DNA of 20,138 bases from JBBSHS01 sp038232515 (GTDB lineage: Bacteria > Actinomycetota > Acidimicrobiia > Acidimicrobiales > JAUJNH01), in the NCBI GenBank assembly GCA_038232515.1, contig JBBSHS010000045.1, positions 1 through 20,138 of the forward strand, given 5' to 3'. The notes under the pieces are model-generated. The model was not told where the DNA came from and did not search any database. It worked only from the letters and a program-made list of their open reading frames with translations. Every line of letters starts with the position of its first letter. The stretch's first letter is position 1. This document shows positions 7,284-15,426 of the stretch, piece after piece. A program made the translations under genes and the position numbers.

Positions 7284-7952
7284 TCAGAGCAGCTCACCTT
7301 GGGCCCCGACGTCGTAGACGGGCCATCCGTCGGGCCCGGCTCTGGCGGCCGGATTGAGTCGATGGGCGTGCCTGTGACCGCCACCCAGCAGATGCACGAC
7401 GGGCGTGCCGAACAGCGTGGCCGCGTCGCTGACGATTCGACGGTGACACCGCCACCACAGGGTCTCGGCGCACATGACCGCCGTCGGTTGTTCCCCGGCC
7501 ACGCCCAGCAGGCGCGTCAGTGCCACCCGGAACTCGGTTGTGTCCATGTAGTCGGCGTAGGAGCGGAACGCCGGGTTGCGCCACGCCGGATGCCGGCTCG
7601 GGTCGACGGTCGACCGGCGCCGTCCGCCCAGGCCCTCGCCCCACCACTCAGAGGCGATCATCCGTGCCGGTAGCTCGGCGGCCAGTGACTCACGGCTCAG
7701 GTGCGGGTTGCGCTTCGATCCCGGGAAGCGCCGGATGTCGGCCAGCAGCACCACGCCTTCCCCGGCCAGAATGGACACCAGCTCGTCCATCGACCGGTTG
7801 CCGTGCCCGACGGTGAACAGAGGTGCCGTCAGGTCCGACAGGTCTCCAGCCAGCCGAGGTGTGGAAATTTCTCCTCCTTGCCTTCTCCGGTCGTCTTCCC
7901 CCCTCGCCCTACCCAGGTGGCTACGGCCTTCGAGCCCTTCGACGCCGTGCAT
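7284..7952 (-). CDS. DUF488 family protein
   Basis: This DUF488 protein has the family's three signatures: TVGHGNRS (47-54), ADIRRFPGSKRNPHLS (71-86), and CAETLWWRCHRRIVSD (161-176), the last with the Cys/His/Arg pattern typical of the family. DUF488 proteins are small, cytoplasmic and of unsettled function. The annotated start is ATG 7952 (222 residues), but the first 40 residues are not family-like. A near-perfect ribosome site, AAGGAGG (7879-7873), lies inside this region just ahead of an ATT codon at 7868, so translation may really begin there and give about 194 residues. The gene converges on the catalase gene (34 bases between stops) and diverges from the ClC gene. Function is not predictable from the sequence. 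Confidence 0.8.
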   Translation of the reverse strand: MHGVEGLEGRSHLGRARGEDDRRRQGGEISTPRLAGDLSDLTAPLFTVGHGNRSMDELVSILAGEGVVLLADIRRFPGSKRNPHLSRESLAAELPARMIASEWWGEGLGGRRRSTVDPSRHPAWRNPAFRSYADYMDTTEFRVALTRLLGVAGEQPTAVMCAETLWWRCHRRIVSDAATLFGTPVVHLLGGGHRHAHRLNPAARAGPDGWPVYDVGAQGELL

Positions 7953-8009
7953 CCGAAGCTACCCGGCGGGTCGGGAACCGGCGTCTCTCCGTCCCGGAAA
8001 GTGAGTCGG

Positions 8010-8015
8010 TAGATT
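8010..8015 (+). promoter_or_regulatory. Candidate -10 box for a leaderless ClC transcript
   Basis: TAGATT is followed by only six bases before the GTG start at 8022, with no Shine-Dalgarno sequence. In actinomycetes, a TANNNT box about 6-8 bases ahead of the start codon commonly marks leaderless transcription. No clear -35 element is visible. Confidence 0.45.
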
Positions 8016-8021
8016 CTGCAC

Positions 8022-9791
8022 GTGGAGACCGCCAAAGTGGCCGGCGCCTTGGGACGCGAGGGCCTGGCCACCCGTCGTCTGCTGCTCCTGTCGGTGGTCG
8101 CCGCCTTCGTCGGCTTGGCCGGTGGAGGGGCTGCCTACCTCTTGATCCATCTGATCGGGTTGTTGACCAACCTGGCTCTGTTCCATCGTGTCGGTTGGCA
8201 GCTACCGTCTCTGGCCCACCTCCACCGGAGCCCCAACCTGGTCGTGGTGGCCGCCGCCGGCGGGCTGGCCATCGGGTTCCTGGCCAAGTGGGACCCCAAC
8301 ATCCGTGGTCACGGTGTGCCCGAGGCGATGGAGGCGGTCCTGACCAACGAGAGCCGGATCCGGGCTCGCACCGCCGTAGCCAAACCCATCTCTGCCGCCA
8401 TCGCCATCGGGACCGGCGGACCGTTCGGCGCCGAGGGCCCTGTCATCGTGACGGGCGGCGCTCTTGGTTCGCTCATCGGTCAGGTCATACGGGTGTCGCC
8501 GTCCGAACGCAAGATCCTGCTGGCCTGCGGCGCAGCAGCGGGGATGGCCGCCACCTTCGGGGCGCCGGTGGCGTCCGCCATGTTCGCCATCGAGCTGCTG
8601 CTGTTCGAGTTCTCGTCCCGCGCCCTGGTCCCGCTGGTCGTGTCGTCGACCCTGGCCGCCGGAGTCCACTCGGCCCTGTTCGGGACTGGGCCACTGTTCG
8701 TCGTGCCCACACAGCACTACGCGGGCTTGGGCGTACTGCCGCTCTATGCGCTGCTGGGCGCCCTGGCCGGTGGGCTCGCCGTGGTCATCAACAAGGGCGA
8801 GTTCATCCTCGAAGGCCTCTACGCCCGCCTCCCGGGCGAGCTCTGGCACCCCGTGATCGGGGCGGTCGGTTTCGCACTGGTCGGCCTGGCCGTACCCAGG
8901 GCTCTCGGCGTCGGCTACGACGAGATCAGCGCCGTGCTCGGCGGGCAGTTGGGGACGGGGACGGTGGTCGCCCTGGTCGTCGCCAAGTTGGTTGCCTGGT
9001 GGGTGTCGTTGGCGTCGGGCACGTCGGGCGGGACCCTCGCCCCTCTCCTGCTGATCGGCGCCAGCTCTGGCTGGCTGTTCGGGACCGCCGTCAACCGCCT
9101 GGGCCCCGGCTTGGGCGTCAGACCCGGGGCCTTCGCGTTGGTGGCCATGGCCGCCTGCTTCGGAGCATCGATCCGGGCGCCCTTCAGCGCCATCGTGTTC
9201 GTGTTCGAGATCACCCGCAGCTATCAGGTCATCCTGCCGCTCATGCTGGCCACGGTGCTGGCCGAGCTCGTCGTCAGCGCCCTGATGCGGGAGAGCCTGA
9301 TGACGGAAAAGCTGTCCCGTCGAGGCCTGCGCGTGGTCGGTCACTATGAGGCGGACGTGATGGTGACCGCCAGCGTGGGGGATGTGATGACCGGCGACGT
9401 ACAGACCCTGCAGGCCACTTCCACGGTCGGCGCCGCCCGCCGGGCGATCGAGGGCTCAGGGCACGACGCACACCCCCTGGTCGACGGCGAAGGTCGTTGC
9501 GTCGGCATGGTCAGCCGGAAAGACCTCCTCGGTCCGGACGTCACCGAGAACCAGCAGGTGGGCGACGTGGCCCGCGACCCCATCCTGGTCTCGCCCGACG
9601 ACACCCTCCGCAGCGCCCTCCAGCAGATTCTCGAGTCCGACCTCACCGCCCTACCCGTGGTGGACGATGGTCGACTGGTCGGCATCTGCACCCGAACTGA
9701 CATCCTGCGCGCCCGGCTCCACCAGTTCGAGCAGGAACGCGTCCAGGAAGGCTGGCGCCCGGCCTTCTGGACCGGCGTCCGCCGCCGATAG
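8022..9791 (+). CDS. ClC-family chloride channel/transporter with C-terminal CBS pair
   Basis: This 589-residue polytopic membrane protein has a ClC core (about 15-430) and two CBS domains (about 450-565) that usually bind adenine nucleotides and regulate the pore. Selectivity-filter motifs are present: GHGVPEA (96-102; the usual serine is H97), GGPFGAEGP (132-140) with the gating glutamate E138, and GTSGGTLAP (333-341). The position of the inner proton glutamate of ClC-ec1 appears to be leucine (FAIELLLFEF, 188-197), which argues against classical Cl-/H+ exchange, though many bacterial ClC-CBS proteins share this. The GTG start fits a leaderless transcript. The glucosidase gene begins 33 bases after its stop, so the two may be cotranscribed. 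Chloride homeostasis or acid stress is the likely role; channel versus exchanger is undecided. Confidence 0.92.
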   Translation: METAKVAGALGREGLATRRLLLLSVVAAFVGLAGGGAAYLLIHLIGLLTNLALFHRVGWQLPSLAHLHRSPNLVVVAAAGGLAIGFLAKWDPNIRGHGVPEAMEAVLTNESRIRARTAVAKPISAAIAIGTGGPFGAEGPVIVTGGALGSLIGQVIRVSPSERKILLACGAAAGMAATFGAPVASAMFAIELLLFEFSSRALVPLVVSSTLAAGVHSALFGTGPLFVVPTQHYAGLGVLPLYALLGALAGGLAVVINKGEFILEGLYARLPGELWHPVIGAVGFALVGLAVPRALGVGYDEISAVLGGQLGTGTVVALVVAKLVAWWVSLASGTSGGTLAPLLLIGASSGWLFGTAVNRLGPGLGVRPGAFALVAMAACFGASIRAPFSAIVFVFEITRSYQVILPLMLATVLAELVVSALMRESLMTEKLSRRGLRVVGHYEADVMVTASVGDVMTGDVQTLQATSTVGAARRAIEGSGHDAHPLVDGEGRCVGMVSRKDLLGPDVTENQQVGDVARDPILVSPDDTLRSALQQILESDLTALPVVDDGRLVGICTRTDILRARLHQFEQERVQEGWRPAFWTGVRRR

Positions 9792-9824
9792 CGTGACGGT
9801 CGTCGGTGTGGAGAGGAGCGGCTC

Positions 9825-11837
9825 GTGAAGGCGCCTCACGTCAACGTGCTGGACGGCAGCACCTTTGCCGTCAGCGACACCAAAGGTGACATGGCGGAGG
9901 CCCTCGGCGAGATGCTGGGCCTGTTCTTCCAGGACACCAGACATCTCTCCCGTTGGGACCTCACGGTGAACGGTCGGGCGGTCGACACGCTGTCGGCCGC
10001 CAACGTCGACTACGACGAGGCGGCGTTCTTCCTCGTCGTGCCGACAGGGACGATCTACCGCAACCCCACCCTGTGCATCACCCGTCGACGCGAGATCGGC
10101 AACGGCATGCACGAGCACCTCATGGTGGAGAACGAGGCGAGCTGCCCGGCGCGGCTGGAGCTGTCCCTGCGGTTCGATGCGGACTTCGCTGACATATTCG
10201 AGCTGAAGGACCATCTGCCCAAGCAAGGAGAGGTTTACCGGCACGTGGACGGGCCCACCGCCGTGCTCGGCTACCGCCGCGACGACTTCGGGCGCGAGAC
10301 GCACATCCGGGCGGAGGGTGCCTACCTAACCGAGCAGTCGCTCACCTATCGGGTGGAGATCGGGCCGCACGACCGCTGGGAGACCAGGATCCGGGTGCAG
10401 ATGGTCACGGGCACCCAGAAGCACCAGACCAAGCGGCGGCTGCGGACGCCCAACATGGGGCCTTCGCTGGACGAATGGCTGGACGGCGCACCGCGCCTCG
10501 AGTGCCAGTGGGACGACCTCCGCCGCACCTACGACAGGTCACTGGTCGACCTCGCCGCCCTGCGCTTCTATCCCGGCACCATGGGGGGCGCATCCCTCCC
10601 GGCCGCCGGACTTCCCTGGTTCATGGCGCTGTTCGGACGTGACGCCATAGTGACCAGCTATCAGGCGCTCCCCTTCTTCCCCGAGCTGGCCCGTACGACG
10701 CTGCGGGCGCTGGCCGTCAGACAGGCGACTGCGTGCGACGACTTCCGCGACGCCGCCCCGGGCAAGATCCTGCACGAGCTGCGACACGGGGAGCTGGTCC
10801 ACTTCGGCGAGCGGCCGCAGTCGCCCTATTACGGATCGGCGGACGTGACCCCGCTGTTCCTGATCCTGCTCGACGAGTACGAGCGCTGGACGGGCGACGG
10901 CGACACCGTGCGCCACCTCCAGGGTGCGGCGCGCGCCGCGCTGGCGTGGATGGACGACGACGGCGACCGCGACGGGGACGGCTACATCGAGTACCAGACA
11001 CGGAACCCCGAGACGGGCCTGGTGAACCAGTGCTGGAAGGACTCGTGGAACTCGATCGTCCACCCCGACGGATCGCTCGCCGCCCTCCCCCGCGCCACCT
11101 GCGAGATCCAGGGCTACGCGTACGATGCCCGGCGCCGCGCCGCCCGGCTGGCTCGTGTGTTGTGGGACGATCCGGCGCTCGCCGACCGGCTCGAGCAGCA
11201 GGCCGCCGACCTCCAGCGCCGCTTCGACGAAGACTTCTGGGTGGCCGACGGCCACTTCTACGCGTTGGCCCTCGACGGCCACAAGAAGCAGGTGGCGACG
11301 CTCAGCTCCAACATGGGGCAGCTCCTCTGGAGCGGGATCGTGCCCGAGGAACGGGTCGCCGACGTTGCCTCGCACCTGTTGGGCGACCGAATGTTCTCAG
11401 GCTGGGGCGTCCGGACGCTGGCCATGGACCAGGGTGCCTACAACCCGGTCGAGTACCACAACGGGACGGTCTGGCCACACGACAACGCCTTCATCGCGGC
11501 CGGGCTGGCCCGCTACGGCCGCCGGGACGACGCCTCGACGATCGCCCGCTCGATCCTCCAGGCAGCCCGGTCGTTCGATCACCGCCTGCCCGAGGTGTTC
11601 GCCGGCTTCGACCGCCGAGCCACGACGTTCCCGGTGGAGTACCCCACCGCCTGCTCGCCCCAGGCGTGGGCCACCGGCACCCCACTGTTGCTGCTGAGGG
11701 TGCTCCTCGGCCTCGAGCCTGAGGGCGACAGCTTGCGGGTGGATCCTCGGGTCCCGACGGAGATCGGCGCCATTCGGCTGAGCGGGATCCCGGGACGCTG
11801 GGGCACCGCTCAAGCCTCGGCCGACGCAGCCCGATAG
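9825..11837 (+). CDS. Amylo-alpha-1,6-glucosidase/glycogen-debranching-like protein
   Basis: This 670-residue protein combines an N-terminal beta domain of the GDE_N_bis type (about 10-200, with GLFFQDTRHLSRWDL at 32-46) and a C-terminal (alpha/alpha)6-barrel glucosidase domain (about 235-630). Barrel motifs include GLPWFMALFGRDAI (262-275), GKILHELRHGE (313-323), CWKDSWNS (403-410), and EYHNGTVWPHDN (543-554), which contains the probable catalytic acid. It is expected to cleave alpha-1,6-linked or related glucosides in the cytoplasm; no signal peptide is seen. An EF-hand-like calcium loop, DDGDRDGDGYIEY (378-390), lies inside the barrel. The GTG start has a GAGAGGAG ribosome site. The adjacent, convergent aldose-epimerase-like gene suggests a sugar-handling context. 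The exact substrate (glycogen, trehalose-type or other oligosaccharide) is unknown. Confidence 0.9.
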   Translation: MKAPHVNVLDGSTFAVSDTKGDMAEALGEMLGLFFQDTRHLSRWDLTVNGRAVDTLSAANVDYDEAAFFLVVPTGTIYRNPTLCITRRREIGNGMHEHLMVENEASCPARLELSLRFDADFADIFELKDHLPKQGEVYRHVDGPTAVLGYRRDDFGRETHIRAEGAYLTEQSLTYRVEIGPHDRWETRIRVQMVTGTQKHQTKRRLRTPNMGPSLDEWLDGAPRLECQWDDLRRTYDRSLVDLAALRFYPGTMGGASLPAAGLPWFMALFGRDAIVTSYQALPFFPELARTTLRALAVRQATACDDFRDAAPGKILHELRHGELVHFGERPQSPYYGSADVTPLFLILLDEYERWTGDGDTVRHLQGAARAALAWMDDDGDRDGDGYIEYQTRNPETGLVNQCWKDSWNSIVHPDGSLAALPRATCEIQGYAYDARRRAARLARVLWDDPALADRLEQQAADLQRRFDEDFWVADGHFYALALDGHKKQVATLSSNMGQLLWSGIVPEERVADVASHLLGDRMFSGWGVRTLAMDQGAYNPVEYHNGTVWPHDNAFIAAGLARYGRRDDASTIARSILQAARSFDHRLPEVFAGFDRRATTFPVEYPTACSPQAWATGTPLLLLRVLLGLEPEGDSLRVDPRVPTEIGAIRLSGIPGRWGTAQASADAAR

Positions 11838-11856
11838 GCAGAGCGTCGGGCGTGCG

Positions 11857-12783
11857 TCAACCCCCCAGCCGTACCCCCCACTGGGTGGTGACACAGGCCC
11901 CGGGCTCCAGGCGGACGACTCCCTCGCCGGATTGCAGAGCGTTGGGCGGGCAGGACATGGGCTCGGTCCCGAGCCCCAGGCGCCGTCGCCCAGGCGCCAG
12001 AGTGTCACCGCTGTAAAGCTCGATGATCGGGTAGCCGGCGTCCACCCACAGCTCGGCGCAGGCGCCGTCGGGCCTCCACAGGCGGGCCCAGGCCCGGCCG
12101 GCTTCGTCCCGTGCGAGATCGGTGAAGGCGGAGTCGATCTCCAGGGCGCCGATCGGTCGGCGGGAGCGGAAGTCGAACGGCGTGCCGGCCACCGACTCGG
12201 TGCCGGTCGGGAGCTGACGGTGCTCGTCGGTCACGATCCTGGTGGCCGCCCTGAGCTCCAGCTCGCAATCGTCCAGCGTCCCCGGGCCGGCCGACAGGTA
12301 CGGGTGTTGCCCACAGCCATAGGGGCAGGGCCGGTTGCCGGAGTTGGTGGCCCGGGTGGTGACCACCAGGCCGTCCTCGCCGAGCTGGTACGAAACCTCG
12401 ACCTTCAAATGGAACGGGTACCCCGGCAACGGGTACAGCGCGGTGGCCATCACGACCATGTCCCGGTCGTGGGCCGTGGCCAGCCACGGCCGCCATCTGA
12501 GCAAGCCGTGGATGGCGTTGGCCAAGGACGGCTCGGTCAGTGCCACCTGGTGGTCGGCGCCGTCGAAGCGGTAGCGCCCGTCGGCCAGGCGGTTGGGCCA
12601 GGGGATGAGCGGTGCGCCGTGGGCGCCGTCGCACATGCCGGAGACCTCGTAGGGATCGAGAACCGGTCGGTCACCGTCGGAGTACTCCCGAATGCCGCCG
12701 CCCACCTCCACGACGGTGGCCCGCTGGTCTGCGAACCCGATCTCGTACTGCGCACCGGACGGAGCACTGTGGTCGGCGGCCAT
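11857..12783 (-). CDS. Aldose 1-epimerase (galactose mutarotase) family protein
   Basis: This 308-residue protein has the aldose epimerase beta-sandwich motifs: LIPWPNRLADGRYRFDG (59-75), a histidine in NAIHGLLRW (89-97), GCGQHPYLSAG (156-166) with the second catalytic histidine, and near the C-terminus TEPMSCPPNALQSGEG, where the catalytic glutamate is expected. It interconverts anomers of hexoses or related sugars. ATG 12783 has an AAGGAAGG ribosome site at good spacing. The gene converges on the glucosidase with only 19 bases between stops. It diverges from ApbE. The neighbouring glucosidase makes a role in processing released sugars plausible; physiological sugar specificity is not visible, so no galM symbol is assigned. 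Confidence 0.9.
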   Translation of the reverse strand: MAADHSAPSGAQYEIGFADQRATVVEVGGGIREYSDGDRPVLDPYEVSGMCDGAHGAPLIPWPNRLADGRYRFDGADHQVALTEPSLANAIHGLLRWRPWLATAHDRDMVVMATALYPLPGYPFHLKVEVSYQLGEDGLVVTTRATNSGNRPCPYGCGQHPYLSAGPGTLDDCELELRAATRIVTDEHRQLPTGTESVAGTPFDFRSRRPIGALEIDSAFTDLARDEAGRAWARLWRPDGACAELWVDAGYPIIELYSGDTLAPGRRRLGLGTEPMSCPPNALQSGEGVVRLEPGACVTTQWGVRLGG

Positions 12784-12900
12784 GCGACTTGTCCTTCCTT
12801 ACGATCCCGGGCCCATGAAGGTATCTGACCGGCAGACCTCGGCTTTCAGGGCCTGACGGTAGGGATGAGGACGGAACCATCGGTGGTGAGCTGGCGGCCA

Positions 12901-12931
12901 TTGTCCGGCCGTCCATCGGACCACGTAGAAT
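12901..12931 (+). promoter_or_regulatory. Candidate promoter of the apbE gene
   Basis: TTGTCC (12901-12906) and TAGAAT (12926-12931) are spaced by 19 bases. The -10 match is good; the spacer is long. If real, it excludes the ATG at 12930 as the apbE start, because that codon overlaps the -10 box. Confidence 0.3.
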
Positions 12932-12956
12932 GCGTCGGCCAGGTGGCCGTTGTCGT

Positions 12957-13916
12957 GTGGCAGAATCCGCGCCTGCCAACCGGCGCGTCATGAACCCATC
13001 GCCGGCGTCCACGTCGTTCCCGGCACTGGGCACCACCGCCGTGGTCGCCGCTTCCCATCCGCCGGCCATCGGCGCCGCGCTGACGGTCGTCAAAGGCGAG
13101 ATCGCGGCAATCGACCTGGCCTGCAGCCGGTTTCGGGACGACTCCGAGCTCACCAGGCTCAACCTGTCCGCCGGAGCGGCGATGGCGGTCTCGACGCTGT
13201 TCCTCGAGGCCATCCAGGTGGCGCTGGGCGTCGCCCGCCGCACCGACGGGCTGGTCGATCCCACGGTCGGCGGCACCATGCGGGTCCTCGGCTACGACCG
13301 CGACTTTGCACAGCTCGACACGTCCGCCGGCCCCCTCCACGTATCGGTCGGGCGGGTGCCGGGCTGGCGCCTCATCGAGGTGGACCACCTCAGGGGCACG
13401 GTGCGCATACCGGCGGGCGTCGAGCTCGACCTAGGAGCCAGCGCCAAGGCGCTGTGTGCCGATCGGGCAGCAGCGGCGGCGGCGTCCGCCACCGGGTGCG
13501 GCATCCTCGTCAGCCTCGGGGGCGACGTTGCCACCGCTGGCCCCGCTCCCGATGGTGGTTGGCCGGTGCTGGTCGCCGACGACCACGCCGCCCCCCTTGA
13601 CTCGCCCGGGCAGCGGGTGGCCATCCGCTCCGGGGGCCTGGCCACGTCAGGCACGACCGTGCGGCGCTGGACCAGGGGCGGCCGGGAGCTCCACCACGTG
13701 GTCGACCCGGCCACCGGGATGCCCGCCGACCCGGTATGGCGCACCGTCAGCGTCACCGCCCACACCTGTGTCGAGGCCAACGCGGCCAGCACCGTCGCCA
13801 TCGTGCTCGGCCGTGCCGCCACCGCCTGGCTCGCCGACCACCAACTTCCCGCTCGTCTCGTCGATGCCGACGGCAAAGTCACAACCGTGGCCGGCTGGCC
13901 CGGGGAGGAGCCGTGA
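12957..13916 (+). CDS. apbE: FAD:protein FMN transferase (ApbE family)
   Basis: ApbE enzymes attach FMN from FAD to a threonine or serine of extracytoplasmic or membrane electron-transfer proteins. The family motifs are visible: FPALGTT (21-27), SRFRDDSELTRLN (57-69), DPTVGGTMRVLGYDRDF (101-117), ELDLGASAKALCADRAA (156-172), SLGGDVA (186-192), HHVVDPATGMPA (246-257), and the Mg-site region TCVEANAAS. No signal peptide or lipobox is seen, so a cytoplasmic form is likely. The start is uncertain: GTG 12957 is used (319 residues), with ATG 12990 an alternative (308 residues). It converges on the ferredoxin/NuoF-like/ferric-reductase operon, with 20 bases between stops, which fits a maturation role for that electron-transfer module. 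No acceptor FMN-binding domain is evident in the window. Confidence 0.9.
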   Translation: MAESAPANRRVMNPSPASTSFPALGTTAVVAASHPPAIGAALTVVKGEIAAIDLACSRFRDDSELTRLNLSAGAAMAVSTLFLEAIQVALGVARRTDGLVDPTVGGTMRVLGYDRDFAQLDTSAGPLHVSVGRVPGWRLIEVDHLRGTVRIPAGVELDLGASAKALCADRAAAAAASATGCGILVSLGGDVATAGPAPDGGWPVLVADDHAAPLDSPGQRVAIRSGGLATSGTTVRRWTRGGRELHHVVDPATGMPADPVWRTVSVTAHTCVEANAASTVAIVLGRAATAWLADHQLPARLVDADGKVTTVAGWPGEEP

Positions 13917-13936
13917 TGGCGATGTCCGGTGGACGA

Positions 13937-14152
13937 TCAGGGTTTGGCGGCCTGCTCCATGCGTATGAGCAGGGCAAGGGTCGGGCAGGCATCAGCGGCA
14001 CGCCTGGCCATGGGCTCCAGCTCGGGGGGGATGGGGCGGTCATCGATGATCGGGTAACCCCAGTCGTCCGGACGGATCCGTTCAGGGAACAGCTCGTAGC
14101 ACAGCCCGTGGGCCTTGCAGTTGATCCAGTCCACCGTCAGCCGCACGGTCAT
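13937..14152 (-). CDS. Small ferredoxin with C-x2-H-x2-C motif
   Basis: This 71-residue acidic ferredoxin resembles the single-cluster type that serves actinobacterial oxidoreductases and P450s. The cluster region reads WINCKAHGLCYELFPE (9-24), with C12 and C18 and a histidine (H15) where a [4Fe-4S] protein would have the second cysteine; C56 lies in ADACPTLAL (53-61). It therefore probably holds a [3Fe-4S] cluster or a cluster with a histidine ligand, as in known mycobacterial P450 ferredoxins. The ATG overlaps the NuoF-like stop (ATGA), so the two are translationally coupled. It is the last gene of the minus-strand redox operon. It likely carries electrons to or from the NuoF-like flavoprotein. 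Confidence 0.88.
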   Translation of the reverse strand: MTVRLTVDWINCKAHGLCYELFPERIRPDDWGYPIIDDRPIPPELEPMARRAADACPTLALLIRMEQAAKP

Positions 14153-15426
14153 CGCCACCCACCTGCCCTCGGCGTGGGCAGTGCCGGGGGATGACCGGAC
14201 GCGGGGCAGGGCCCGCGCCGGGCGTGGAGCTCGACTTCGCCGGCCAGAACCCGCAGTGCGCTGATTACCAAGCGGACGGCTCCGTCGGGGTGTCGGCATG
14301 CTCCCCGACCGGTCACCATCGGGAGCAGTCGCTGCAGGCGTGCGGCCGCCTCCTTCGCCCGTTTGCCTGCCACCATGGCCTCGAAGGCGTCGGCCATGGC
14401 CGGCAGCCCGTTGGCGCACGGTCCACACTGGCCGGCGCCCTGGTCCGCGTACCAGCGGACGAGGCGGGCGCTCTCGGCCAGCCCGCACACCCCGTCGGGC
14501 AGCGCCCACACCACCCCACACCCGGGACTGGCGCCGATGGCGCGCATCGAGCCCAGGTCGAGGCGTGCGCCCCGCACCTGCTGTGGACCGAGCCACGTCC
14601 CGAAGTACCCGCCGACGAGCACCGGCGGTGACTTGCCCGGGGCCAGACCGGCGTCGTCGAGGGCCTCACGGAGCGGGATCCCCGACGCCACCTCGACGAC
14701 GCCGGGCCTGGCCACACCGCCGCCGACGGTGAGAAGCCTGGTCCCGGGATCATCGGACGGGCCGAGGCCACGGAACCACTCGGCGCCGAAACGGGCGATG
14801 AGCGCCAGGTGGGCCAGTGTCTCCACGTTCTGGACCAGCGTGGGCCGGCCCCGGACGCCTCGCTCGAACGGACGGGGCGGGACCAGCGTCGGCTTGGCGT
14901 CGCCACCGTTGAGCCAGTGGATGAGGGCGGTCTCCTCGCCGGCGATGAACTGCTTGGGGGTACCTACAAGCTGGACGTCGAGGTCATCGGCGCCGAGCCG
15001 TTCGGCCGCTGCCGCCCGCAAGGCCGCCGTGGCCGCCGTGGCCGACCGTTCCACGCACACGATGACCTCGGTTGCCCCGACCACTTCGGCCACCAGGGCC
15101 ACACCGTCGAGCACCAGGTGGGGAGCCGTGATCACCAACGTCTTGTCCTTGGCGCTGAGCGGCTCCCCCTCGGTGGCGTTGGCCACGACGACGGGTTGGC
15201 GCCGGCCGGCCACCGAGGCCAGCTTCACCGCCATCGGAAATCCTGCGCCACCGCGGCCGCGCAGACCGCTGCGCTCGACCTCGTCGATCAGCGACCTCGA
15301 ACCGCGCCGGCGCTGGCCACAACGATCCAGATGCCCGGCAAGTCCGTGACGGCCTTCCACGTCCAGCAGCCGAGCTGGTCCCTCAGGAGGGCGCACCGGC
15401 GTCGCACGCTCCTGTCGGTCAACCAC
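14149..15426 (-). CDS. NuoF-like NADH-binding flavoprotein (FMN, SLBB and Fe-S region)
   Basis: This 425-residue protein resembles the NADH-binding 51-kDa subunit of complex I, here outside a nuo operon. The FMN/NADH glycine-rich motif GLRGRGGAGFP is at residues 54-64, followed by VVVANATEGEP (79-89), GEETALIHWLNG (163-174) and RPTLVQNVETLAHLA (194-208). An SLBB-like middle region follows. The C-terminal Fe-S domain reads AGQCGPCANGLPAM (331-344) with C377 further on (ACRHPDG). Complex I has C-x2-C-x2-C-x39-C; here the first position is alanine (A331), leaving C334, C337 and C377. The GTG start overlaps the membrane-protein gene by 8 bases, and the stop overlaps ferredoxin. It probably feeds electrons from NAD(P)H to the ferredoxin or membrane haems. 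Confidence 0.88.
   Translation of the reverse strand: MVDRQERATPVRPPEGPARLLDVEGRHGLAGHLDRCGQRRRGSRSLIDEVERSGLRGRGGAGFPMAVKLASVAGRRQPVVVANATEGEPLSAKDKTLVITAPHLVLDGVALVAEVVGATEVIVCVERSATAATAALRAAAAERLGADDLDVQLVGTPKQFIAGEETALIHWLNGGDAKPTLVPPRPFERGVRGRPTLVQNVETLAHLALIARFGAEWFRGLGPSDDPGTRLLTVGGGVARPGVVEVASGIPLREALDDAGLAPGKSPPVLVGGYFGTWLGPQQVRGARLDLGSMRAIGASPGCGVVWALPDGVCGLAESARLVRWYADQGAGQCGPCANGLPAMADAFEAMVAGKRAKEAAARLQRLLPMVTGRGACRHPDGAVRLVISALRVLAGEVELHARRGPCPASGHPPALPTPRAGGWR

Noticed and set aside
8202..9344. A 380-codon minus-strand frame across the ClC gene
   Set aside because: It mirrors the ClC coding frame and has a charged, low-complexity composition typical of antisense shadows.
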